A DNA stretch of 64,000 nt from Methylobacterium sp. NEAU K (GTDB lineage: Bacteria > Pseudomonadota > Alphaproteobacteria > Rhizobiales > Beijerinckiaceae), in NCBI RefSeq assembly GCF_030700285.1, contig NZ_JAUYZJ010000002.1, positions 62,001 through 126,000 on the forward strand. Reading direction: 5' to 3'. The position numbers and the translations under genes are program-made. The notes under the pieces are model-generated. The model saw nothing but the letters and a program-made list of their open reading frames with translations, searched no databases and was not told the DNA's origin. This document shows positions 52,696 through 61,089 of the stretch, piece by piece (the stretch's first letter is position 1; each line of letters opens with the position of its first letter).

Positions 52696-53448
52696 TCAGA
52701 CGCCGAGATAGGCGTGAAGCTTGTCGATATTGGCGTCAAGCTCGGCATTGGGGATCATATCGACCACCCGGCCCTGCTCGATCACGAAATGCCGGTCCGC
52801 CAGCGTCTGTGCGAAGCGGAAGTTCTGCTCGACCAGCACGATGGTGTAGCCCTTGGCCTTCAATTGCTGAATGGTCCGGCCGATCTGCTGGACGATGACG
52901 GGGGCGAGTCCTTCCGTCGGCTCGTCGAGCAGGATCAGTTTGGCGCCGGTCCGCAGGATCCGGCCGATGGCGAGCATCTGCTGCTCGCCGCCCGAGAGCT
53001 TGGTGCCCTGGCTGCCCGCGCGCTCCTTCAGGTTGGGGAACAGCGTGTGGATCTCGGCGACCGACATCCCGCCCGGCTTCACCCGCGGCGGCAGCATCAG
53101 ATTCTCGTGGACGGTCAGGCTCGCGAAGATGCCGCGCTCCTCCGGGACGTAGCCGAGTCCCAGCCGGGCGATGTTGCGGGACGCCATCCGGATGGTTTCG
53201 ACGCCGTCATACACGATCGAACCCGAGCGCCGGCCCAGAATGCCGATGATGGCCCTCAGCGTCGTCGTCTTGCCGGCGCCGTTGCGGCCGAGCAGCGTGA
53301 TCACTTCGCCGGCCCGTACGTCGATGTCGATGCCGTGCAGCACGTGGCTCTCGCCGTACCAGCCCTCCAGCCCGCGCACGGTCAGGAGGGACCCGGTCGC
53401 CGCGGCCGGCGCGGGCGTCTTCAGGGCCGGCTCAAGCATGTCCCGCAC
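52696..53448 (-). CDS. livF: ABC transporter ATP-binding protein, LivF
   Basis: 250 residues. Walker A LLGRNGAGKTTTLRAIIG, signature TKLSGGEQQMLAIGRIL, Walker B LILLDEPTEGLAP and the switch His region VEQNFRFAQTLADRHFV. The second of two ATPases; its start lies 17 nt inside the end of livG, so the two are coupled. 93 nt separate it from the binding-protein gene. Confidence 0.94.
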   Translation of the reverse strand: MRDMLEPALKTPAPAAATGSLLTVRGLEGWYGESHVLHGIDIDVRAGEVITLLGRNGAGKTTTLRAIIGILGRRSGSIVYDGVETIRMASRNIARLGLGYVPEERGIFASLTVHENLMLPPRVKPGGMSVAEIHTLFPNLKERAGSQGTKLSGGEQQMLAIGRILRTGAKLILLDEPTEGLAPVIVQQIGRTIQQLKAKGYTIVLVEQNFRFAQTLADRHFVIEQGRVVDMIPNAELDANIDKLHAYLGV

Positions 53449-54196
53449 CGATATAGGCCTCGATCACCCGCGAATCCTTCGAGACGGTGGCATAGTCGCC
53501 CTCGGCCAAAACCTGGCCGCGGGCGAGCACGGTGATGCGGTCGGACAACGAGGCGACGACCGACAGGTTGTGCTCGACCATCAGGATGGTCCGGTCCTTC
53601 GCGACCCGGCGGATGAGCTGCGCCGTCCGGTCCACGTCCTCGTGGCCCATTCCAGCCATCGGCTCGTCGAGCAGAAGCATCTCGGGATCGAGGGCCAGCG
53701 TCGTGGCGATCTCCAGGGCGCGCTTGCGGCCGTAGGACAGCTCGACCGCCAGCACGTCGGCGAAATCGGAAAGTCCTACGGCTTCCACCAGGGCGAGCGC
53801 CTCGCCGTTCAGGGCGCGCAGCACCCGCTCCGGCCGCCAGAAATCGAAGGAATCGCCGCGCCGCCGACGCTGCAGCGCGATGCGCACATTTTCCATCACC
53901 GTGAGGTGCGGGAACACCGCCGAGATCTGGAAGGAGCGTACGAGGCCGAGCCGGGCCACGTCGGCGGCCCGCATTCCGGTGATGTCACGGTCCTTGTAGC
54001 GGATCGTGCCGGCCGTCGGGATGAGGAACTTGGTCAGCAGATTAAAGCAGGTGGTTTTGCCGGCGCCGTTCGGGCCGATCAGCGCATGGATCGACCCGCG
54101 CTCGACTTGGAGCGCGACGCCGTTGACGGCCCGGAATCCCTTGAATTCCATCGTCAAGCCGTCGGTCGCCAGGATCACATCCCGTGCCAAGCCCAT
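53432..54196 (-). CDS. livG: ABC transporter ATP-binding protein, LivG
   Basis: 254 residues. Walker A ALIGPNGAGKTTCFNLLT, signature VELSYGRKRALEIATTLAL and Walker B EMLLLDEPMAGMGHEDVD, typical of LivG. It is the first gene of the importer operon; the divergent promoter region separates it from the KDGal kinase gene. The VEHNLSVVASLSDRITVLARG end also fits. Confidence 0.94.
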   Translation of the reverse strand: MGLARDVILATDGLTMEFKGFRAVNGVALQVERGSIHALIGPNGAGKTTCFNLLTKFLIPTAGTIRYKDRDITGMRAADVARLGLVRSFQISAVFPHLTVMENVRIALQRRRRGDSFDFWRPERVLRALNGEALALVEAVGLSDFADVLAVELSYGRKRALEIATTLALDPEMLLLDEPMAGMGHEDVDRTAQLIRRVAKDRTILMVEHNLSVVASLSDRITVLARGQVLAEGDYATVSKDSRVIEAYIGAGHA

Positions 54197-54499
54197 CCCT
54201 CCCGGTTTTATTGCCGGCCATATCGCCTATTCGCCGGGTACCAGTCCATCGCAAATGCTGAGTGCCGAGGTACAATCCCCGCCAAGTGATACGTGAGGCC
54301 TCCGAAGCCGATCGCATCACGGGCCATCGATTCAGGGCCCGAGGCAGCCATCACGCCAGCGCCACGCACCGAACCGACCTCCGCTTCGGACGGCGGATGG
54401 TTCCTCGGCGCCTTGATGGGATGGAAGCCAGGGCCAACCGAGCTTGACCATAGGTAGACGTCCCGTTAACTCAGACATATTGTGCATGGGGAGGGGCGC
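54197..54499. other. Divergent intergenic region livG / KDGal kinase gene
   Basis: 303 nt with no gene. It must hold the promoters of both operons. The rightmost 60 nt are AT-richer and carry a promoter-like pair (TTGACC, 17 nt, TAACTC) for the kinase gene. The rest is ordinary GC-rich sequence. Confidence 0.6.
54444..54472 (+). promoter_or_regulatory. Promoter-like pair before the KDGal kinase gene
   Basis: TTGACC (54444-54449), 17 nt, TAACTC (54467-54472), then CATATTGTG. A fair match to the vegetative sigma consensus at -35, weak at -10. It is 28 nt before the chosen start. Confidence 0.3.
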
Positions 54500-55378
54500 T
54501 TGATCGGTCGAACGGCCTATATCGCCGTCGACTGGGGCACGACCAACCGCCGCGCCTATGCGATGACGGCGGACGGCGCGGTGGCGGACATCCTGCAGGA
54601 TGACCGTGGCGTCCTGGCTCTCGCGCCTCGCGATTATCCAGACGCGATCGCCGCGTTGCGCGAACGCTTCGGTGCGCAGCCAGTCGTGGCTGTCGGCATG
54701 GTCGGCTCCAGCCGGGGCTGGCGCGAAGCGCCCTACGTCAATGCACCGGCGACCCTGGAGGACCTTGCGGCGGCAAGCCTGGAGGCCGCTCCCGGTGTGC
54801 GGATCGTGCCCGGCGTCGCCATCAGGCACGGGACGCGGCCGGACGTTATGCGTGGCGAAGAAACGCAGGTGCTCGGCGCCATCAGCACGGGCGCGGCACC
54901 ACCGACCGCTCTGTTCTGCCAGCCCGGCACGCACAACAAGTGGATCGCGACGGTCGACGGTGCGATCACGGACTTCGCCACCGTCATGACGGGCGAGATG
55001 TTCGCCCTCTTCCGTGCCAAAGGCGTGCTGGCGGGCATGCTGGACAGCGCGGTGGCGGACGGCGCGCCCTTTCGAGAGGGGCTACGCCGCGGGCTGCAAT
55101 CGCGCAATCTCGCCGCCTCCCTCTTCGAGGTCCGGGCCGGCGTGCTTGTCGGCACGCTCGCGCCCGCCGACGCGGCCGCCTACGCCAGCGGCATTCTGAT
55201 CGGCGCAGATGTCGGCACCCGGGAGGATCTCGGTCACCGTCCGGTCCATCTGCTGGGCGGCGGGTCCTTGACCGCGCTCTATGCCATCGCGATCACGGAA
55301 GCGGGTGGTCGCGCCGTGACCGTGCCAGGCAATTCCACCGCGGCCGGCATCCACGCCATCCGGAGGCTCCAGACATGA
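54500..55378 (+). CDS. dgoK: 2-dehydro-3-deoxygalactonokinase
   Basis: 292 residues from a TTG with GGGGAGGGG just before it; a GTG at 54482 would add six residues but has no such site. DgoK phosphorylates 2-keto-3-deoxygalactonate (KDGal). The DGOK family opening AYIAVDWGTTNRRAY, GTHNKWIATVDGAITDFATV, MTGEMFALF and LLGGGSLTALY are clear. The stop overlaps the aldolase gene start by 4 nt (ATGA). No sugar dehydrogenase or galactonate dehydratase gene is near, so the feeding step lies elsewhere. Confidence 0.92.
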   Translation: MIGRTAYIAVDWGTTNRRAYAMTADGAVADILQDDRGVLALAPRDYPDAIAALRERFGAQPVVAVGMVGSSRGWREAPYVNAPATLEDLAAASLEAAPGVRIVPGVAIRHGTRPDVMRGEETQVLGAISTGAAPPTALFCQPGTHNKWIATVDGAITDFATVMTGEMFALFRAKGVLAGMLDSAVADGAPFREGLRRGLQSRNLAASLFEVRAGVLVGTLAPADAAAYASGILIGADVGTREDLGHRPVHLLGGGSLTALYAIAITEAGGRAVTVPGNSTAAGIHAIRRLQT

Positions 55379-56010
55379 CGATCCTCGACCGATTCGAGGC
55401 GGCATTCTCGACCTGTCCCCTTGTGGCGATCCTGCGCGGCCTCACGCCCGAGGAGGCGCCGGGCATCGGCGACGCGCTGGTCGATGCCGGCTTCACCCTC
55501 ATCGAGGTGCCTCTCAACTCGCCGGAGCCGTTCAAGAGCATCGCGCTCCTCGCCGAACGGTTCGCCGGGCGCGCCCTGGTCGGGGCGGGCACCGTCCTGA
55601 CGCCGATGCAGGTCGCGGAGGTCGTGTCGGCGCGCGGAACGCTGATCGTCTCGCCCAACACCGATGCCGCAGTGATCCACGCGACCGTCGCCGCTGGCCT
55701 GATCTCGTTGCCCGGCTATCAGACGCCGACCGAAGCCTTCGCGGCTCTCGCGGCCGGTGCCACCGCGCTGAAGCTCTTCCCAGCGGACATCGCCTCGCCC
55801 GCGGCGCTCAAGGCTCATCGGGCCGTCTTACCCGCCGACACGCGCGTATTGGCAGTCGGCGGAGTCACGCCGGACAGCGTCGCCGGATGGCGACAGGCGG
55901 GGGCCGTCGGCTTCGGCCTCGGCTCGAACCTCTACCGGCCGGGCAAGCCCGCGGCCGAGGTCGCGCGGGACGCGGCTGCCTTCATCGCCGCCACAAGGAT
56001 GCCCGCGTAA
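55375..56010 (+). CDS. dgoA: 2-dehydro-3-deoxy-6-phosphogalactonate aldolase
   Basis: 211 residues, a KDPG/KDPGal-type class I aldolase. It cleaves 6-phospho-KDGal to pyruvate and glyceraldehyde 3-phosphate. Motifs: PLVAILRGLTPEEAPGIGDA, LIEVPLNSPEPF (DgoA-type substitution of the KDPG motif), RALVGAGTVLT and the Schiff-base Lys in ATALKLFPAD. LPGYQTPTEAFAAL and GVGGVTPD-like AVGGVTPDSVAGW complete it. Coupled to dgoK by ATGA. The pair forms the lower De Ley-Doudoroff pathway. Confidence 0.93.
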   Translation: MTILDRFEAAFSTCPLVAILRGLTPEEAPGIGDALVDAGFTLIEVPLNSPEPFKSIALLAERFAGRALVGAGTVLTPMQVAEVVSARGTLIVSPNTDAAVIHATVAAGLISLPGYQTPTEAFAALAAGATALKLFPADIASPAALKAHRAVLPADTRVLAVGGVTPDSVAGWRQAGAVGFGLGSNLYRPGKPAAEVARDAAAFIAATRMPA

Positions 56011-56127
56011 GCGCTCGAGACCTCTGGGTCGGAAGGCTCAAGGCGCCTGCGGCCCGGCATGGTGTCTTGGGCTGCCGCACGGCGCTGTCTAGAAGGTCCT
56101 CCGGATGAACAGCGCGGGAGTGGGCGC

Positions 56128-57288
56128 ATGACGGACGGGCACATCGCACAGGCGGACGGCCTCGACGGGCTGGAGACCCCCTGCCTCCTCCTCGACGCGG
56201 ACAGGCTCCAGGCCAATGTCGCCGGGATGCGGGCGCGGCTCGACCGGCTGGGCGTATCCCTGCGGCCGCACTTGAAGACGGCCAAGTCGCTCGATGTTGC
56301 CCGAGTCGCCATGGCGAGCCCGTCCGGCCCGGCGACGGTCTCCACCCTGCGCGAGGCGGAGCACTTCGCCGAGGGCGGAATCCGCGACCTCATCTACGCT
56401 GTGGGGATCGCGCCGCAGAAGCTCGACCGGGTCGGCGCGATCCGTCGGCGCTGGGGAACGGATCTCGCGATCGTGCTGGATTCGGTCGAACAGGCCGAGG
56501 CCGTCACCGCCTGGAGCCGCCGAAACGGCGATACGCTCCCAGTGCTGATCGAGGTCGACGCCGACGGGCACCGGTCCGGCGTGAAGCCGAAGGATGCCGA
56601 GCGGCTCGTGGCGATCGGCGGGATGCTCGCCGACGGCGCCTGCCTGCGCGGCGTGCTGTTGCACGCGGGCGACAGCTACGGGTTGACCGATCCGGCCGCG
56701 CTGACGAGGGCCGCCGAGGACGAACGCCGGGCGGCCGTTACGGCGGCGACGATACTGCGGGAGGCGGGGCTACCCTGCCCGGTCGTCAGCGTCGGGTCGA
56801 CGCCGACCGCGCGCTACGCGGAGAATCTCGACGGCGTCACCGAGGTCCGGGCCGGCGTCTTCATGATCGGCGACCTGTTCCAGGCCGGCGTCGGCTCCTG
56901 CGGGATCGGCGACATCGCGCTCACCGTCCTGGCGACGGTGATCGGCCATCAACGAGACAAGGGCTGGATCATCACCGATGCCGGTTGGATGGCGCTCTCG
57001 CGCGACCGAGGGACGGCACGGCAGCGGGTCGATCAGGGCTACGGGCTCGTGTGCGACCGTGCCGGGCGTTCCTATCCGGATCTGATCGTGCGGGACGCGA
57101 ACCAGGAGCACGGCATCGTCGGCCTGCGGGCGGGCTCGTCGGCCGCCGTTCCGGATCTCCCGGTCGGCGCGCGCCTGCGCATCCTCCCAAACCATGCCTG
57201 TGCCACCGGCGCCCAGCACGATCGCTATCACGTGCTCTCGGGCGGGCGGCACACCGGAGAGGCTTGGCCGCGCATCAACGGCTGGTGA
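56128..57288 (+). CDS. DSD1 family PLP-dependent enzyme (D-threonine aldolase / D-serine dehydratase-like)
   Basis: 386 residues. An alanine-racemase-fold barrel with the PLP lysine in LRPHLKTAKSLDVARV, GVLLHAGDSYG in the barrel, GSTPTARYAENLDGVTEVRA in the PLP-phosphate region, and the metal site HxC in ILPNHACATGAQHDRYHV. Members cleave D-threonine or related 3-hydroxy amino acids, or dehydrate D-serine; the type cannot be settled from the residues. The ATG at 56128 follows GGGAG. It lies 117 nt behind dgoA in the same direction and may be in its operon. Confidence 0.88.
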   Translation: MTDGHIAQADGLDGLETPCLLLDADRLQANVAGMRARLDRLGVSLRPHLKTAKSLDVARVAMASPSGPATVSTLREAEHFAEGGIRDLIYAVGIAPQKLDRVGAIRRRWGTDLAIVLDSVEQAEAVTAWSRRNGDTLPVLIEVDADGHRSGVKPKDAERLVAIGGMLADGACLRGVLLHAGDSYGLTDPAALTRAAEDERRAAVTAATILREAGLPCPVVSVGSTPTARYAENLDGVTEVRAGVFMIGDLFQAGVGSCGIGDIALTVLATVIGHQRDKGWIITDAGWMALSRDRGTARQRVDQGYGLVCDRAGRSYPDLIVRDANQEHGIVGLRAGSSAAVPDLPVGARLRILPNHACATGAQHDRYHVLSGGRHTGEAWPRINGW

Positions 57289-57306
57289 CGCGCGGCCGTA
57301 CCGTTC

Positions 57307-57549
57307 CTACTGCCGGTTCGAGACGGCCCGGACCGGGCGGTCAGCGCGACTCATCACCCCACGGCACGCTGTGCTGAGGCTGGCCCGCTGCTGGCGCAGG
57401 CACGCCGTAATCGCCCCGGCATCCGGAACATGGGACGCACACAGGCGCATGACGTCCGGCGTGCAGGCGGCGCGCTCGTCGGGCGTCACTGCGAGCGCGG
57501 GCAAAGTAGCCGCCGCGAAGGCGAGGAGTGCAAACCTGGCAGATTTCAT
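57307..57549 (-). CDS. Small secreted cysteine-rich protein
   Basis: 80 residues. The ATG at 57549 gives a signal peptide (MKSARFALLAFAAATLPALA). The mature protein has four cysteines in a pattern AACTPDVMRLC, then ITACLRQQRASLSTAC, which fits the Cys-rich GLG1-type repeat seen in short secreted proteins of Methylobacterium. Two disulfides are expected; function is unknown. It converges on the DSD1-type gene. Confidence 0.65.
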   Translation of the reverse strand: MKSARFALLAFAAATLPALAVTPDERAACTPDVMRLCASHVPDAGAITACLRQQRASLSTACRGVMSRADRPVRAVSNRQ

Positions 57550-57728
57550 TGGAACGCAATCCTGACACGAGAGGGGCCGCCCGAATGGCCAAGCCAAGGC
57601 TTACGGCGAGAACGTCGTGAATCTGGCAAACATCCGTCCGACGCGAGAGCATCCTGCCGCACTGCCGCCGCGAAGCCGCCGACACAGGCGATCTCGCGAA
57701 GGACCGTTCCGAACGGCACCGGCGGCAC
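57550..57728. other. Intergenic region between two small minus-strand genes
   Basis: About 180 nt upstream of the small Cys-rich protein gene and downstream of the small membrane frame. It must hold the promoter of the former. No repeat or terminator is seen. Confidence 0.5.
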
Positions 57729-57902
57729 TCAAGGCTGTGAGGCCGAGGTGATGGCTCCCGTAGCGACGGGCTCGTTCAAAGCCGCGCCGACACTCGTCTG
57801 CGCTTTCTGGCGATCGAGCTTATCCGCGGAGACGAGGGCAGCGGTGATCAGGGCTGCCACCGCCAGCGTCGCCTTCACCACCTCCCAGACTCGCGCAAGC
57901 AT
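57729..57902 (-). CDS. Possible small single-span membrane protein
   Basis: A 57-residue frame starting at the ATG at 57902. It has a basic start (MLARVWEVVKATLAVAALIT, with VKATLAVAALITAALVSA as one membrane helix), a polar middle (DKLDRQKAQTSVG) and a tail ending PVATGAITSASQP. TG[SA]I-type ends are common in small Rhizobiales proteins. The ribosome-binding site is weak (GGGA 10 nt upstream). Short and not assignable to a family; coding is likely but not proved. Confidence 0.45.
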   Translation of the reverse strand: MLARVWEVVKATLAVAALITAALVSADKLDRQKAQTSVGAALNEPVATGAITSASQP

Positions 57903-58138
57903 GACTGAATCCCGATGGCATCGCAGAAGCCTAAGCAGATTTGCCTTGGGCGAAGCTGTTCAGGCGATTGATCCCGAGCCGTCCTCTTCGCCGCGGCAGT
58001 GACCGCTTCGCGAATGATCTTCAGCAGCGGCACCACCTCACCGAACTGCGGTTTCACGATCTTCGGGGTGGACCCTTCCCAAAACCTTTCGCGCCCGGCG
58101 TCGCGTGATGCTGCACGGACACCTGATGCATCCGTGCC
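57903..58138. other. Intergenic region before the deacetylase-like gene's stop
   Basis: About 235 nt with no clear gene. A 60-residue minus-strand frame (57875-58057) lacks family features and overlaps the small membrane frame. A short T/A-richer patch near 58080 (CCCAAAACCTTTCGC) lies just after the deacetylase stop but does not form a terminator. Confidence 0.5.
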
Positions 58139-59059
58139 TCACTCGGTCGCCGGCTCCGCTGCCGCTTCCGCCGCCAGCGCCTCGAAGACCAGAGCGTGAC
58201 GCCGGGCCAGGGCCTCGACGTCGTGGGTGTACCCGCCGCCAATCACCGCCACGAGGGGAATGCCGCGGGCTCGCGCCTGCGCCACGACGAAACGATCCCG
58301 GGCCAATAAACCCTCATCGCTGAGGCAGAGCCGCCCGAGACGGTCGTCGCGATGGGGATCAACTCCGGCGTTGTAGAATACGATGTCGGGGGCGAGCGCG
58401 GCGAGGAGCGGCGGCAGCCGTGCGCGCAGGACCTCGAGGTAGCCGGCATCATCGAGGCGGTCCGGCAGGCCGATATCGAGGTCGCCGGCGATCTTCTGGG
58501 CCGGGTAGTTGTTCTCGCAATGGATCGAGAGCGTGAACAGGTCCGGGCACAGCGCGAGGCAATCCGCGGTCCCATCGCCCTGATGGACGTCGAGATCGAC
58601 CACGAGGGCGCGCCGCACGGCCCCCTCATCCTGAAGGGTGCGGGCGGCGACCGCGACGTCGTTCAGCACGCAGAATCCGGCTCCCTGCTGGCGCCGGGCA
58701 TGGTGGCTCCCCCCGGCCGCGCTCCCGGCCAGCCCCTCGGCCAGCGCCAGGCGCGCTGCCAGCAGTGTCCCGCCCACCGACGCGCGCGAGCGGCGAACGA
58801 GTGCAGCATCCACCGGAAGGCCGATCGCCCGCTCGATCTCCGGGTGCACCGCGCAATCGAGGACCGCCTGCACGTAGGCCGGATCATGCGCACGGGTCAG
58901 GATCCCGGCGCCGGCCGGTTCCGGCGTGACGAACCCGAGTGGCGCCAGACCCTTTGCGATCAGCGTCTCGGCCAGCAGGCCGTACTTGCGCATCGGAAAG
59001 CGATGCCCGGCCGGCAGGCTCGACTCGTAGGCCGGGTGAAAGGCGATGGGTGGGATCAC
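58139..59059 (-). CDS. Histone deacetylase-like amidohydrolase
   Basis: 306 residues of the arginase/deacetylase fold. The HDAC active site is present: GGSHHARRQQGAGFCVLNDV with the charge-relay His pair, VVDLDVHQGDGTADCL with zinc ligands Asp and His, and FYNAGVDPHRDDRLGRL with the third ligand Asp. The Tyr is in GGGYTHD. Bacterial members deacetylate acetylpolyamines or acetyl-lysine, or are called acetoin-utilisation proteins; the substrate is unknown. The ATG overlaps the stop of the flavoprotein gene upstream (ATGA), so both are made together. Confidence 0.92.
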   Translation of the reverse strand: MIPPIAFHPAYESSLPAGHRFPMRKYGLLAETLIAKGLAPLGFVTPEPAGAGILTRAHDPAYVQAVLDCAVHPEIERAIGLPVDAALVRRSRASVGGTLLAARLALAEGLAGSAAGGSHHARRQQGAGFCVLNDVAVAARTLQDEGAVRRALVVDLDVHQGDGTADCLALCPDLFTLSIHCENNYPAQKIAGDLDIGLPDRLDDAGYLEVLRARLPPLLAALAPDIVFYNAGVDPHRDDRLGRLCLSDEGLLARDRFVVAQARARGIPLVAVIGGGYTHDVEALARRHALVFEALAAEAAAEPATE

Positions 59060-60015
59060 GCGGATGCGCTCAGATCGGCGAGGATCGCCTCCGCGAGTGC
59101 CAAGCCGCTGTCATGGGCCGCCTCGATCCGCGGCCCCAGGCACCAGTCTCCGGCCGCGCCCAGCCGCAGGCCGGGATCGTACAGGCAGGGCCTGCCCAGG
59201 GCGGTCTCGACCTGGGCGTAGCGCCAGCGATGCGCCTCGGCGTAGGCGGGGCGCAATGGGGCACCGAGGCACTCTCCTGCGGCGCGGGTCAGCGCGTCCA
59301 CGATCGCCTCGCACGGCGCCTCAAGGTGCGCACGCGACCAGCTCCGCGTGGCATGCAGCGTCAGCCGGGCACCCGCGGGACGGCCGGGCTTCGACGAATC
59401 CAGCGCGATGAGGCCCACAGGCCCTTCCTGCGGTTCGATCAGCACATCGCCGGGTGCGTTCTCGACCGCCAGCATCAGCGACCAGCAGGGTGCATAAGCC
59501 GCCTGCTCGACGCCCGGCAGAGCGAGCCCGGAGGCGTCGAGCAGGGCGGCGGCTTGCGGTGCCGGGATCGCGATCGCCAGGGCGGCGAAGGGCCCTTGGT
59601 TAGCGCCGGCGCTGTCCGTCAGGCGCCAACCGGCCCGGTCGCGACCGATTCGAACGATCGTGGTGCCGCTCGCGACGGGTAGGTCGCCGAGGAGGTCCCG
59701 AACCGGCGCCGTCATGCCCGGCACGCCGACCCGGCGGCCGGCACCGGCCCAGGATGCCACGATACCCCGTCGATCCCAGCCGGCGAGCCGCGCCGCGAAC
59801 GTTTCGCCCCGCGCCCGCATGAATTGCGCGCCGTGGTCGAATTGCATCGCGTGCGTGTGCCGGGTCGACATCCGGCCGCCGACGCCGCGACCCTTGTCGA
59901 AGACCCTGACGTGCCAACCGGCTTCGGCGATGCGCCGCGCCACGGTCGCGCCCGCCATGCCGGCCCCCAGGATCGCGACGCTTGGGCGCTCGTTCACGAC
60001 TGGTCGCTCGCTCAC
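59056..60015 (-). CDS. FAD-dependent oxidoreductase (renalase-like amine oxidase fold)
   Basis: 319 residues from a GTG at 60015; another GTG, 18 nt later with the same following bases (GTGA-CGAGCG), is an equal candidate. The dinucleotide motif is VAILGAGMAGATVARRIAEA, then the GR motif GRGVGGRMSTR. MQFDHGAQFMRARGETFA matches the renalase-like group. Renalases oxidise isomeric dihydronicotinamides in bacteria; the actual substrate here is not known. The C-terminus closes the FAD site (GLRLGAAGDWCLGPRIEAAH, split as GAAGDWCLGPRIEAA). Confidence 0.87.
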   Translation of the reverse strand: MSERPVVNERPSVAILGAGMAGATVARRIAEAGWHVRVFDKGRGVGGRMSTRHTHAMQFDHGAQFMRARGETFAARLAGWDRRGIVASWAGAGRRVGVPGMTAPVRDLLGDLPVASGTTIVRIGRDRAGWRLTDSAGANQGPFAALAIAIPAPQAAALLDASGLALPGVEQAAYAPCWSLMLAVENAPGDVLIEPQEGPVGLIALDSSKPGRPAGARLTLHATRSWSRAHLEAPCEAIVDALTRAAGECLGAPLRPAYAEAHRWRYAQVETALGRPCLYDPGLRLGAAGDWCLGPRIEAAHDSGLALAEAILADLSASA

Positions 60016-60283
60016 GATATTGTCTCGAAACCGACGACGGCCCCGTCGGGCCCCCGATGTGATCGACATAGGGGACGTTGCCGTCTGCGTAAGCGCTCGC
60101 CGGCCGCGACGCATCAACCCGCCCGGCAGCCACCGGAAGGATGGTCTGATGCCGATCGGCGGCGGAGATGGCGTGCCGTCGACCTCGACGGTCGATCCCG
60201 GCGCGACACAGCGCCAGAGAGATGCTCGATCTGCGCGCCTAGACCGGGTCCGAGTCCCGATCCCGGGGCGATCGAGAGGCGGA

Positions 60284-60368
60284 TGGTGCGGGTAGAGGGA
60301 ATCGAACCCCCACGCCTTGCGGCTGGCGATTTTGAGTCGCCCGCGTCTACCAGTTCCGCCATACCCGC
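60284..60368 (-). tRNA. tRNA-Leu (anticodon CAA)
   Basis: The acceptor arms are GCGGGTA and TACCCGC, with discriminator A and an encoded CCA (60284-60287 reversed). The anticodon stem GGCGA/TCGCC encloses CTCAAAA, giving anticodon CAA, which reads UUG. A long class-II variable arm (AGCCGCAAGGCGT) and T arm with TTCGATT identify tRNA-Leu. It is 85 nt with CCA. Confidence 0.95.
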
Positions 60369-60505
60369 GCGCGTTCGGCTCTTCGCATAGGTATGGCGCC
60401 CGGGCCAAGAGCGTTCGTGCGGGTTTTTTGCCGGGCGGCGCGATCTGGCCAAGGCGCTTCGCCTATGCTCAAAGGGCGCCCGTTACCTCACGACCCGGAC
60501 ATTGA

Positions 60506-61087
60506 ATGCTCCGCCGGCTCTATGCGTGGATCCTCGCCCTGAGCGGCAAGCCCTCGGCGCCCTACGCGCTCGGCGCCGTGGCCTTCGCCGAGAGTTCGTT
60601 CTTCCCGATCCCGCCGGACGCGATGCTGGTGCCCATGGCGGTCAGCCGCCCGGACCGGGTCTGGCTCTACGCGACCATCGCGACGATCGCCTCGGTGCTG
60701 GGCGGCCTCGTCGGCTACGCCATCGGCGCGTTGCTGTTCGACTCCCTCGGCGCATGGCTGATCCGCCTGTACGGGCTGCAGAATTCGGCGGAGACCTTCC
60801 AGGATTCCTACGCCCGCTACGGGCACTGGGTGATCCTGCTGAAGGGCCTCACGCCGATCCCCTACAAGCTCGTGACCATCACCTCGGGCTTTGCCCATTA
60901 CAGCCTGTTCTGGTTCACGGTGTTGTCGATCATCACCCGCGGTGCCCGGTTCTTCATCCTGGCCGGGCTGCTCGGGCGCTACGGCGTCCCGATCCGCAAC
61001 GTGCTCGACCGGCATCTCAACGCGGTCGCGGCCATCTCCGTCGCGGTGATCGTCCTCGGTTTCGTGCTCTTCAAGGTGATCCTTTAG
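60506..61087 (+). CDS. YqaA family (DedA/SNARE-associated) membrane protein
   Basis: 193 residues with about five membrane helices. DedA-superfamily motifs are FAESSFFPIPPDAMLVPMA at the first re-entrant segment and GHWVILLKGLTPIPYKLVTI (F/LxGxTPIPxK) at the second. The smaller YqaA type lacks the extended DedA N-terminus. These proteins are thought to flip phospholipids or keep membrane energy balance. It lies 2 nt before dsbB, a pairing seen in other Rhizobiales. Confidence 0.9.
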   Translation: MLRRLYAWILALSGKPSAPYALGAVAFAESSFFPIPPDAMLVPMAVSRPDRVWLYATIATIASVLGGLVGYAIGALLFDSLGAWLIRLYGLQNSAETFQDSYARYGHWVILLKGLTPIPYKLVTITSGFAHYSLFWFTVLSIITRGARFFILAGLLGRYGVPIRNVLDRHLNAVAAISVAVIVLGFVLFKVIL

Positions 61088-61089
61088 CG

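Noticed and set aside
57875..58057. A 60-codon minus-strand frame
   Set aside because: No signal, helix or family pattern; it overlaps the more plausible small membrane frame.
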